Assembly (NCBI RefSeq): GCF_004959925.1
Contig: NZ_SPUW01000001.1
Span: forward strand, 1,116,001-1,180,000
Reading direction: 5' to 3'
DNA: 64,000 bases
DNA from: Pseudooceanicola onchidii
GTDB lineage: Bacteria > Pseudomonadota > Alphaproteobacteria > Rhodobacterales > Rhodobacteraceae
The translations under genes were made by a program, and so were the position numbers. Below are positions 33,389 through 40,786 of this stretch, piece by piece. Numbering within the stretch: the first letter of the stretch is position 1; every line of letters begins with the position of its first letter. Below the pieces are notes generated by a model. That model was not told the DNA's origin. It worked only from the letters and a program-made list of their open reading frames with translations, and ran no database searches.

Positions 33389-34067
33389 CTTTCACTCTCT
33401 TTGCTGTAGTGAAAGCACCGGGCACACCGCCACTCATCTAAAAAGCGGTTACTGTCTGGTGCTTGCATGGATGTGATTGATGTGCGGCAATAAATTTCAA
33501 CTGGCCGCACGTTCCAAATGCGTCAAATCCCTTTGACGAATGCCCCCCTTCCAATGTTCAGTCCGACCAAATCAGGTTTTTGAAAGGACCCGCCCGGCAA
33601 TCAATCTCCGGCATGGGGTCAGTCAGGTAGTTCCGCCTGGTTCAATACGGTCGGCAGTTTCACAAAACAGACACGGGCAGCCGTATCTGCAGCTTCATAC
33701 TTGCCGTAACGTCCATCCGGAGCATCCTGCCAATTCGGCTAAAATGTGGCGCATTTCGCTAAGACCCTGCACAAACGCAATAAAATTACGGCATTTCAGG
33801 GGCGGCGGCAGGATCGAGAGATGTACAGGGGCAGATTTACCTACACCTTTCGGGCAGGGATCCGCCGGGGGGCAAGGTGGCAGATGCGGCGCATTGACTC
33901 TTTAAGACATTGATTCATAATGAAAAAATAGAATGATTTATACCTTTTTTAATATTCTTGTGGATCGGTTAGATCGATTGGGTTAACGTTAGGCGTATTG
34001 AAGTATGAGAAACCGGCATGTTGTCGGTTCTGTTATTGTTACCAATGTGTTAGCCGGGGGTTATGGC
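33389..34067. promoter_or_regulatory. Long AT-richer divergent regulatory region
   Basis: This 679-base gap separates the secretion operon from the luxR-type gene. It holds a perfect inverted repeat CGTCAAA-TCCC-TTTGACG (33521-33538), about 135 bases before the operon start, and a markedly AT-rich stretch (about 33900-34010) next to luxR that is a good promoter candidate. A 121-codon frame at 33540-33905 has no ribosome site or recognisable content and I do not call it a gene. No RNA gene is recognised. Confidence 0.55.
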
Positions 34068-34829
34068 ATGACTCATTTTATTTCGCGGGGTTCGATGCGA
34101 TCGGACGTCGGTGTGGGTGAGAGTGGAGGGGTGGTTGTTTTCGTCGGAACCCCGATGTTCTTCGCCGACAGTTTGTTGCGTTTCGTCCGGTCCGAACTGG
34201 GTTCGGTGGACATCATCCGGGTCCCTGACGCCCGTGCCCTGAAAGAACTGACCACCGTCGACAAGTCACCGCAGGTCTGCGTGCTTGAGGAATCCTTCGC
34301 TGAAGCGCCGGAAGACGACCTGGACCGCGTTGTCGCGGCGGCGGGTGATGCGCTGATCTCGGTCGCCTACTACAAGCCCGACCTGGCCCTGGCCCTTATG
34401 GGGCGGGTCAATTCGGCGGGGCAGGGCTTTGGCTTCGTGCCGCTTGGCGGGCAGATGGATGTCTGGCTGTCGGCCCTGCGCCTGCAGCTATGTGGCGAAC
34501 GCTATGTTCCCGGAGAGCTGCTGGATGCGCTCGATCCCGGACATCAGCGCCCGACCGAACCGCGCAATGCCAAACCCGGGACAACCCAGCCGCGGCCCGG
34601 GGTTGCGGCAAACCTGACCGATCGGGAAATGCAGGTGCTGGAGCTCGTGTCCTCGGGCAAGCAGAACAAGTCCATCGCGGATGAACTGGGCCTGTCGGAA
34701 CACACGGTGAAACTGCACATCCATCACGTGCTGTCCAAGCTCAACGTGCGCAACCGTACCGGCGCGACGCATTGGTACCTGCAGAACCGGGGCGGCGATC
34801 CCGCGCCCGGCTGGGCGGCCGAGGGGTGA
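34068..34829 (+). CDS. LuxR-family regulator with degenerate receiver domain
   Basis: 253 residues from the ATG at 34068 (a GGGGG run lies 7-11 bases upstream); an ATG at 34005 is possible. The C-terminus is a clear LuxR helix-turn-helix (LTDREMQVLELVSSGKQNKS ... HTVKLHIHHVLSKLNVRNRT). The N-terminal half folds like a receiver (VVVFVGTPMFFADSLLRFV) but the phosphoacceptor position reads CVLEES, with Glu where Asp is expected, so it may not be phosphorylated. This layout resembles CsgD, which controls biofilm matrix genes. It diverges from the secretion operon and is its probable regulator, by inference. Confidence 0.87.
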   Translation: MTHFISRGSMRSDVGVGESGGVVVFVGTPMFFADSLLRFVRSELGSVDIIRVPDARALKELTTVDKSPQVCVLEESFAEAPEDDLDRVVAAAGDALISVAYYKPDLALALMGRVNSAGQGFGFVPLGGQMDVWLSALRLQLCGERYVPGELLDALDPGHQRPTEPRNAKPGTTQPRPGVAANLTDREMQVLELVSSGKQNKSIADELGLSEHTVKLHIHHVLSKLNVRNRTGATHWYLQNRGGDPAPGWAAEG

Positions 34830-35329
34830 CGGCCGGGGGGGCGACATCGGGATCTTTCGATACGCTGCTGCAGCTTATCGGTCGGCTGACATATGTCTGG
34901 ACGAACACCGAAAGCCTCCTCATCCACCTCATCGCCGGTCTGTCGGGCACCGACAAGGAAACCGCGACCGTGATCTTCCTGACGCTCAACACCACCCGGG
35001 CGCGGGTCGATCTGGTCGAACGGCTGGCCAAGCTCGACCGGACGCCTGCGTCGGATCGCAAGCGGGTGCTGGCCCTGACCCATGATGTCACGCGCCTGTC
35101 GGCGGTGCGCAACCATTATGCCCACTCGATCTATTCCTTCGACGAAGAGAAGGGAGAGGTCCGGACCATCATGATGCGCATCGCCGATCGCAAGCAGGAC
35201 ATCCGCATCGGCAAGACGCGATCCATCGATTCCGAGGCGATTGCCGAGATCGAGGACAACATCACCCATATCGCGGACCTGAACGCGCGCTTCTGGGCGC
35301 TGATCAAGGATCGCGGCTATCCGGTATAG
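34826..35329 (+). CDS. Hypothetical protein with an RX4H (HEPN-like) motif
   Basis: 167 residues, using a GTG start at 34826 that overlaps the luxR stop (GTGA). An in-frame ATG at 34772 lies inside luxR and is less likely. The protein looks all-helical. It holds RNHYAHSIYSF near residue 95, which fits the R-N-x-x-A-H motif of HEPN domains, preceded by a helix with LLQLIGRLTYVWTNTESLLI. HEPN proteins are often RNases or RNA-binding partners, but many have lost activity. No nucleotidyltransferase or antitoxin partner lies next to it. Coupling to luxR suggests a shared function. Not otherwise recognised. Confidence 0.72.
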   Translation: MTAGGATSGSFDTLLQLIGRLTYVWTNTESLLIHLIAGLSGTDKETATVIFLTLNTTRARVDLVERLAKLDRTPASDRKRVLALTHDVTRLSAVRNHYAHSIYSFDEEKGEVRTIMMRIADRKQDIRIGKTRSIDSEAIAEIEDNITHIADLNARFWALIKDRGYPV

Positions 35330-35365
35330 CGCGGGCAGGGCGCCTGTGCGACGCCCCGGCCCGGA

Positions 35366-35953
35366 TCACATGTTGAACAGATGAAGGATGGTGCGCCCGT
35401 CGGGCAGCCCGGTTTCGGGCAGCTTGGCCTCGCCCTGCAAGGTCCGGATCGCCTCGGCTGTCGGCTGGTCGAAGCCCTCGGGGACGGCCTCCAACCGGCC
35501 AAGCGCCACAAGCTTTTCCTGCACCTGCGTCAGAACCGAGGCATAGACGGTCAGCGCCGCCGTGCCCTGACGCAGTTCGACCAGCTGCTCTGGTTCGGTC
35601 AGGCGCTGCGGCTTGAGGTAGTTCACGTAGGTGACCGTCGCCTGCACCAGCGGCTTGTCGGGGTTCTGGCCGCAGAACTGCGAAATCTGCGCCATGATGA
35701 TGTCGGGTGTCTGCCAGGGCGTCAGGTCGAAGGTGTCTTCGGAATAGCCCGACGCGGCGGTCAGATAGCCCAGCACCCAATGCGCGGCGGCGCTGTAACG
35801 GTCCTGGTCCTGCGTATCGCGCGCCTTGATCAGGTCGGCGCACATCATCGCACCGGCCCCTTCCACCGCTGCGGTTTGCGCCATGGCCGGGGCCGACAGC
35901 GACATCGCCCCCCCGATCAGGAGGAGCGATGCAATGTTTCGGATCACGGCCAT
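35366..35953 (-). CDS. Exported protein with C-terminal peptidoglycan-binding-like region
   Basis: 195 residues. A Sec signal peptide is plain (ASLLLIGGAMSLSAPAMAQT). The middle (MCADLIKARD, HWVLGYLTAASGY, ISQFCGQNPDKPLVQATVTY) has the two-cysteine helical pattern of HdeA/Rap1a-like periplasmic proteins. The end (VQEKLVALGRLEA, FDQPTAEAIRTLQ) resembles a PG_binding_1 domain. I infer a periplasmic protein touching peptidoglycan. It starts one base after the VPLPA protein gene ends, so the two are co-transcribed. Confidence 0.75.
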   Translation of the reverse strand: MAVIRNIASLLLIGGAMSLSAPAMAQTAAVEGAGAMMCADLIKARDTQDQDRYSAAAHWVLGYLTAASGYSEDTFDLTPWQTPDIIMAQISQFCGQNPDKPLVQATVTYVNYLKPQRLTEPEQLVELRQGTAALTVYASVLTQVQEKLVALGRLEAVPEGFDQPTAEAIRTLQGEAKLPETGLPDGRTILHLFNM

Positions 35954-35954
35954 C

Positions 35955-37130
35955 TCAGCACGCCGCCTTGCGGCGACGCATCAGGCCCAGGCCGCCCAGA
36001 CCGGACAGCACAAAGACCAGCGACGCGGGCAGCGGCACGGCGGGCGTGTCGGTGTCGATCGTGATCGGTGTCTGGGTCACGGTCGCACCGCCCGCGTTCT
36101 GACCAAGCGAGATGCCGGTGACGAAAGCCATGATGTCGTCCGGATCCAGCCCGAGGGTCGGATCGATCCCGGTCAGCGTGAACGAGGTCACGCCGGGGCC
36201 GAAAAAGATCTCCTGACCGCTGGCGATCGACTGCTCCAGTCCATCGATGGTCAGGATGTAGCCGTCCGGATCGGCCACCGCGTCGAAGGTCGGCGCCTTG
36301 ACCGAGGCGAAAGTCGATCCCTCGACCTCGTAGGTGTAGCCGACCGAAATGACCGGGTCGATGAAGATCAGCTGACCGGGCACGACATCGACCGGGATGG
36401 TGAAGACGAAGGGATCGCCGGGCTCGGACGTGCCGTCGGTGTCGGGCAGGAAGGGATCGCTTTCGTCGGTTCCGCCCGCATGGCCGATCGGCCCGGTGGT
36501 GACCATGACAAGCTCGGCCGTGTCCGAATGGATCACCGGGCCGCCGGGGGCTTCGACTTCCATCTGGACGTCGTCGATATAGACGATCTGCGTGCCGCCG
36601 GGTTCGAAGGTCGCCAGGTATCCGCAGTCATTCACCCCGTCGCAGAACTGGAAGGGGCCGGGGCCCGCGGCATAATAATAGCTCCCGTTGTCCAGACCGA
36701 ACCCTTCGATGTCGCGGCTGCCGTCGTCGCCGATCGTGCCTTTGCCATCCAGCGTGAAGACCAGCCCGCGCGCCCCGCCCAGGATCGGCGCGGCAATCGG
36801 CGTCTCGTCGCTCGGGGTGACCACGGTTGTCGCCATGGCCACGACGGGGAAGTTCAGAGAGAAGATGTCGAACGACGTCGTCACCGAGTCGCTTTGGTAC
36901 GTCGCGGTCAGATCCAGAACCTCGCCTTCGAACGACGAAATCTGGCCGTTGCCATTCAGATCTTCCGCCAGGAAAGCGCCCGAGAACGTGCCGCCGTCAG
37001 AAAATCCGCCTTGCGTGAATTCGAAGATCGACGCGGTGCCTTCGTAGCCTTCGAAATAGCTTGCCGCATGGCCCATCATGGGGGCGGCGATCACCAGCGC
37101 GGTCGACAGAAGAAGCGGGGTCTTGGTCAT
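35955..37130 (-). CDS. VPLPA-CTERM sorting-domain surface protein
   Basis: 391 residues. It has a signal peptide (LLLSTALVIAAPMMGHAAS) and a C-terminal VPLPASLVFVLSGLGGLGLM followed by RRRKAAC. That is the motif, membrane helix and basic tail of the VPLPA variant of PEP-CTERM sorting, handled by an exosortase/archaeosortase-type enzyme. The body between is beta-rich and acidic with no recognised enzyme motif. It is expected to be processed at the membrane and exposed outside, often linked with exopolysaccharide. No exosortase gene lies in the window. Not far from the type I secretion operon, but on its own promoter. Confidence 0.82.
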   Translation of the reverse strand: MTKTPLLLSTALVIAAPMMGHAASYFEGYEGTASIFEFTQGGFSDGGTFSGAFLAEDLNGNGQISSFEGEVLDLTATYQSDSVTTSFDIFSLNFPVVAMATTVVTPSDETPIAAPILGGARGLVFTLDGKGTIGDDGSRDIEGFGLDNGSYYYAAGPGPFQFCDGVNDCGYLATFEPGGTQIVYIDDVQMEVEAPGGPVIHSDTAELVMVTTGPIGHAGGTDESDPFLPDTDGTSEPGDPFVFTIPVDVVPGQLIFIDPVISVGYTYEVEGSTFASVKAPTFDAVADPDGYILTIDGLEQSIASGQEIFFGPGVTSFTLTGIDPTLGLDPDDIMAFVTGISLGQNAGGATVTQTPITIDTDTPAVPLPASLVFVLSGLGGLGLMRRRKAAC

Positions 37131-37296
37131 GCAAATGATCCTGGGAATTGACGTAATTTAGCCAAACGATTGACATTTTTGCCGGAAGGTCAAGCGTTCT
37201 GATCCAGTCAGTGTGCATCGAAATTGTCGCAGGACATGCGCGGTGGCAGCCGTGCCGCAGGGGATGCGGTGACGGAGTTGCAAACTGTTCGTTCCG

Positions 37297-39369
37297 CTAC
37301 GTTGTCCGTGGCCCCATACGGATCAGCGCATCCAGCCGCATCACGCCCGTTCCGCCGATGAGGATCGGGTTGATCTCGGCCTCCTCGACGCGGGGATGGG
37401 TGCAGATCTGGCTGACGGCGACGATCACCTGGGCCAGCGCCTCAAGATCGCCGGTCGGATGGCCGCGATACCCCCGCAGGGGCGCGAACGTGCGGATGTC
37501 GCGGATCATGTCACGCGCAGTTTCCATTGATACCGGGGCGGGCCGCATCGTCGCATCGCCCAGCACTTCGGCCAGGACGCCGCCCGCAGCCAGCGTGACC
37601 AGTGGCCCGACCAACGGATCACGGGTCACTCCGATCAACGCCTCGCCAAGGCCCGATGCCATCTCCTGCACGAGGATTCCGGTGACCGGCGCGGAAACGG
37701 TTTCGCACATGTCCCGGATCGCATCGGCAAGCGCGGGCCTGCCTGCAATGTTCAACCGGATCGCCCCGGCGTCGGTCTTGTGCGGCAGATCCGGGGATAC
37801 CAGTTTGGCGACAACGGGATAGCGCAGGTTGACCTCCCCCGATCCATCCGGGATCAACACCACCTGGCGGGGTGCGGGAATGGTCAGGGCGTCGAACACT
37901 GCGCCTGATGTGACCTCGTCCAGGATCCCCTCGGGTGCGGCGTCCAGCAAGGTCAATGCGGCCTGAGGCAGGTCGGGCAGAGGGCGATCCATCCTCGCGG
38001 GCGGCGTGAACAGCGCGGCAAGGCTTTCCGCGCAGCTTTCCGGTGTCACGAGGGCCGGGACGCGCGCGTCGGCCAACCGTTTCAACACGTCCGGCGCGTG
38101 GGGCAAGGGCATGACGACAATCGGCGCGTCGCCCTCCCGCCCCGATCCGATGGCTGACAGGATCGGATCCACGGCAAGATCGGGGTTGAACTGCGCCGAC
38201 GACCCGGGCGCGATCACCAGAACGCCCGTTTCGGGATCGGACCGCAACGCGCGGATCACGCGGCTCATCACGTCCGCCCGCGCCCCTGCCAGTGTCACGT
38301 CGACCAGCTTGCCGGTCCCCAGCTTGATGCCCTCTGGCTCCAGCTCGGCCCGGGTCGCGGCGCCGCAGCCCGTCACGGGGACACCTCGGGCGCTGATCTG
38401 GTCCAGAACCATGCCGCCGCCGCCCCCTGTGGTCGTCAGTACGGTGACGCTTCGGGGCCGCGCCGACGAGGGTCGGGCCTGCGCCAGGGTGCGGGGCGTA
38501 TCCAGAAGCGCGTCAAGAACCGTCACCTCGGCTATGCCAATATCCCTGAGGAAGCAGGATATTGCCCCGCGCGCCCCGGACAGTGCCCCGGTGTGCGACA
38601 CGGCAAGGTGCTGCCCGTCATCGGACTGTCCGACGACATAGGCGACCACGGGCTTTCCGCGTGCCTGCGCGGCCCTCGCGAAGGTTTCCAGCGCGGACGG
38701 GTTTCGCAGGGTTTCCAGGAACAGCGCAAAGCACTCCGTGGCCGGGTCGTCCAGAAGCACAGACCCAAGTGTCCCAACGTCCGTGACCGCCTCGTTCCCG
38801 ACCGAAACCAGCGTGGAGAACCCCGCGCCCCGTGCTGCCCCACGCGACGCCAGCGTGCCAATCATCGATCCGGACTGTGACAGAACGCTCAATCCGCCTG
38901 AGGGGATGTCCGTGGCCGCGAAGGCCGCGTTGGCGGTGCAGTAGAACCCGCCTGGCACATGCACGACGCCGGTCGAATTGGGGCCGATCAACGTGATCCC
39001 GGCTTCGCGCGCGATGGCCGCGATCCGGTCCTGACGCGCGACGCCTTCTGCCCCTGCCTCGGCAAAGCCGTCTGCCAGCATCGACACCACCTTCACCCCT
39101 GCGGCCGCGCACCCCTCGAACGCGGTGATCGCCGGATCCGCGTTCAGCAGGATGTAGGCGTGATCGACCGGACCGGCCTTGTCGATGGAGGGCAGGGCGG
39201 GCAGGCCCAGAACCGTATCGCGCGACGGGTTGATCGGCAGGATCTCTCCGGCGAAACCCTGTGCCATCATGAACCGCTGAGGCCGCGCCGTCAGCCGTGT
39301 CACCGTGTCGGACGCCCCGATCAGCGCGACGCGTTTCGGGGCGATCAATGCCTGTAGATGCGATGTCAC
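37297..39369 (-). CDS. Acyl-CoA ligase, ADP-forming (acetate-CoA ligase family)
   Basis: 690 residues. Order: an N-terminal CoA-binding Rossmann domain (RVALIGASDTVTRL), a succinyl-CoA-ligase-like region with the phospho-histidine motif AVSHTGALSGA, and a C-terminal ATP-grasp half (RYPVVAKLVSPDLPHKTDAG). It joins an acid to CoA with ATP giving ADP; substrate unknown. I prefer the GTG at 39369, since GGAG sits 6 bases upstream. An ATG at 39393 lacks a ribosome site, and the open frame runs to 39519 across the intergenic region. It diverges from a small SCP2-like gene and a hydrolase. Confidence 0.87.
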   Translation of the reverse strand: MTSHLQALIAPKRVALIGASDTVTRLTARPQRFMMAQGFAGEILPINPSRDTVLGLPALPSIDKAGPVDHAYILLNADPAITAFEGCAAAGVKVVSMLADGFAEAGAEGVARQDRIAAIAREAGITLIGPNSTGVVHVPGGFYCTANAAFAATDIPSGGLSVLSQSGSMIGTLASRGAARGAGFSTLVSVGNEAVTDVGTLGSVLLDDPATECFALFLETLRNPSALETFARAAQARGKPVVAYVVGQSDDGQHLAVSHTGALSGARGAISCFLRDIGIAEVTVLDALLDTPRTLAQARPSSARPRSVTVLTTTGGGGGMVLDQISARGVPVTGCGAATRAELEPEGIKLGTGKLVDVTLAGARADVMSRVIRALRSDPETGVLVIAPGSSAQFNPDLAVDPILSAIGSGREGDAPIVVMPLPHAPDVLKRLADARVPALVTPESCAESLAALFTPPARMDRPLPDLPQAALTLLDAAPEGILDEVTSGAVFDALTIPAPRQVVLIPDGSGEVNLRYPVVAKLVSPDLPHKTDAGAIRLNIAGRPALADAIRDMCETVSAPVTGILVQEMASGLGEALIGVTRDPLVGPLVTLAAGGVLAEVLGDATMRPAPVSMETARDMIRDIRTFAPLRGYRGHPTGDLEALAQVIVAVSQICTHPRVEEAEINPILIGGTGVMRLDALIRMGPRTT

Positions 39370-39391
39370 TGCGGACTCCGTGATGAATGTC

Positions 39392-39470
39392 ATACCGTAT
39401 TGGGGCGCATACGCCCCTGTACGTATGCGTTTACCCCGACCAATTTCCAAACGGTATACCATAATGGGGC
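39392..39470. promoter_or_regulatory. Direct repeats and palindrome between divergent operons
   Basis: ATACCGTATTGGGGC (39392-39406) and ATACCATAATGGGGC (39456-39470) match at 12 of 15 positions, 64 bases apart. A perfect GGGGCG-CATA-CGCCCC palindrome (39402-39417) overlaps the first copy. They sit between the acyl-CoA ligase and the 39519-40720 genes, so they look like operators for both. No regulator gene is adjacent. Confidence 0.4.
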
Positions 39471-39518
39471 TTGCGTCACCCGGGCTGTCGCCTACGATCA
39501 TCCGGGGGAGGATCACCA

Positions 39519-39878
39519 ATGTTCCAAACGCTGACGCACACCGTCGCGCCCGGCAGTCCCGTGGCCGCCATGGCGCCCGGGCTCGACTGGCAGCTTGTCT
39601 TGCGCACCGGGCCCGAGGACCACGCCGTCACCATCCGGGACGGTGCCGTGATGCAGGTCACCCAAGGACCGTTCGTGATGCCTTCGTGGCACACCCGCAT
39701 CAGCGCCTCGGTCGAGGAATGGCGGGCCTTCCTGGTGCCGGTGCCCAAGCCCGGCCATCATGACATCATCGCGCTGCTGCGACGCGGGGCGGTGCAGTTC
39801 GACGGCGATCTTCATCCGCTCATGGCGCACCTGATGTATGTCAAACGGATGTTCGAGACCCTGAGGGTGGCAGAATGA
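39519..39878 (+). CDS. Small SCP2-like hypothetical protein
   Basis: 119 residues from the ATG at 39519, with GGGGGAGGA upstream. The pattern resembles the SCP2 sterol-carrier fold: LDWQLVLRTGPEDHAVTIRD, then a strand with TQGPFVMPSWH, and the end DIIALLRRGAVQFDGDLHPL typical of the last helix-strand part. SCP2 domains bind acyl or other hydrophobic ligands. It overlaps the following hydrolase gene by four bases (ATGA). It is opposite an acyl-CoA ligase, which suits a role with an acid or acyl compound. Assignment is by pattern only. Confidence 0.65.
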   Translation: MFQTLTHTVAPGSPVAAMAPGLDWQLVLRTGPEDHAVTIRDGAVMQVTQGPFVMPSWHTRISASVEEWRAFLVPVPKPGHHDIIALLRRGAVQFDGDLHPLMAHLMYVKRMFETLRVAE

Positions 39879-40720
39879 CTGTTTTCATCGAGCCCATCAC
39901 GGGCCGCTATGCCCATATCGAGATCGACGGCACGCCGCATCGCATCTACTGGGAAGAGGCCGGGGCAGGCATCCCGCTGATCTGTCTGCACACCGCCGGC
40001 AGCGACGGCCGACAATACCGTGCTGTCCTGAATGATGCTGAAATCACGAGACATTTCCGCGTGATGGTCTTCGACATGCCCCGCCACGGGAAATCCTCGC
40101 CGCCTGCCGGTACGGTGGATGAGGACTATGCGCTGACCTCGGATGCCTATGTCGCGCAGATCCTCGCGTTTTGCGACGCGATGGAGCTCGCGGCCCCGGT
40201 CGTCATGGGTTGTTCGATCGGCGGACGGATCGTTCTGCATCTGGCGCTGCGCCATCCTGACCGGTTCCGGGCCCTGATCGGATTGCAAAGCTCGGCCCGT
40301 GTGGCGCCCTATTACGACACGTCCTGGCTGGACCGGGCCGATGTCCACGGCGGACGGATCTGTGGTGCGATCGCCTATGGCCTGATGGCGCCGCAAAGCC
40401 CCGAGGCCGACCGCGACGAGACGCGCTGGCACTACATGCAGGGTGGTCCCGGGGTCTTCAAAGGCGACATGTGGTTCTACAAGGTCGATGGCGACATGAC
40501 CGACAAGGTGGCGCAGATCGATCCGGGTCGTGTGCCGATCCATCTGTTGACCGGCGAATATGACTATTCCTGCACCCCGGCCGACAGCGCCGTTCTGGCG
40601 CGCACCCTTGGCGTCGACCTGACCGTCATGCCCGAAATGGGGCATTTCCCGATGTCCGAGAACCCTAAGATGTTCCTGGAATACCTGCGGCCGGTGCTTG
40701 CTGGCATCCGCTCGGCCTAG
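39875..40720 (+). CDS. Alpha/beta hydrolase
   Basis: 281 residues with the standard fold. The oxyanion-hole region is LICLHTAGSDGRQYR, the nucleophile elbow GCSIGG (Ser near 112), and the catalytic His in MPEMGHFPMSENP; the acid is probably in LLTGEYDYSC. It is cytoplasmic, with no signal. The family includes enol-lactone hydrolases and C-C bond hydrolases. Coupled to the SCP2-like gene (ATGA overlap) and opposite an acyl-CoA ligase, it probably belongs to breakdown of a small lactone, ester or cyclic ketone. Substrate not identifiable. Confidence 0.85.
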   Translation: MTVFIEPITGRYAHIEIDGTPHRIYWEEAGAGIPLICLHTAGSDGRQYRAVLNDAEITRHFRVMVFDMPRHGKSSPPAGTVDEDYALTSDAYVAQILAFCDAMELAAPVVMGCSIGGRIVLHLALRHPDRFRALIGLQSSARVAPYYDTSWLDRADVHGGRICGAIAYGLMAPQSPEADRDETRWHYMQGGPGVFKGDMWFYKVDGDMTDKVAQIDPGRVPIHLLTGEYDYSCTPADSAVLARTLGVDLTVMPEMGHFPMSENPKMFLEYLRPVLAGIRSA

Positions 40721-40786
40721 GTCGCGCGACAAAACGGCTTTCCCCCGCCGGGTCCTGCCGCTATCCGGTCCCGGAAGGAGCCCGCC

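Noticed and set aside
33540-33905. A 121-codon frame in the long divergent gap
   Set aside because: No ribosome site and no recognisable motifs. It runs through the palindrome and likely promoter region.
34826-35329. A complete HEPN toxin-antitoxin module
   Set aside because: No nucleotidyltransferase or other antitoxin gene is adjacent; the neighbours are luxR and a convergent exported protein.
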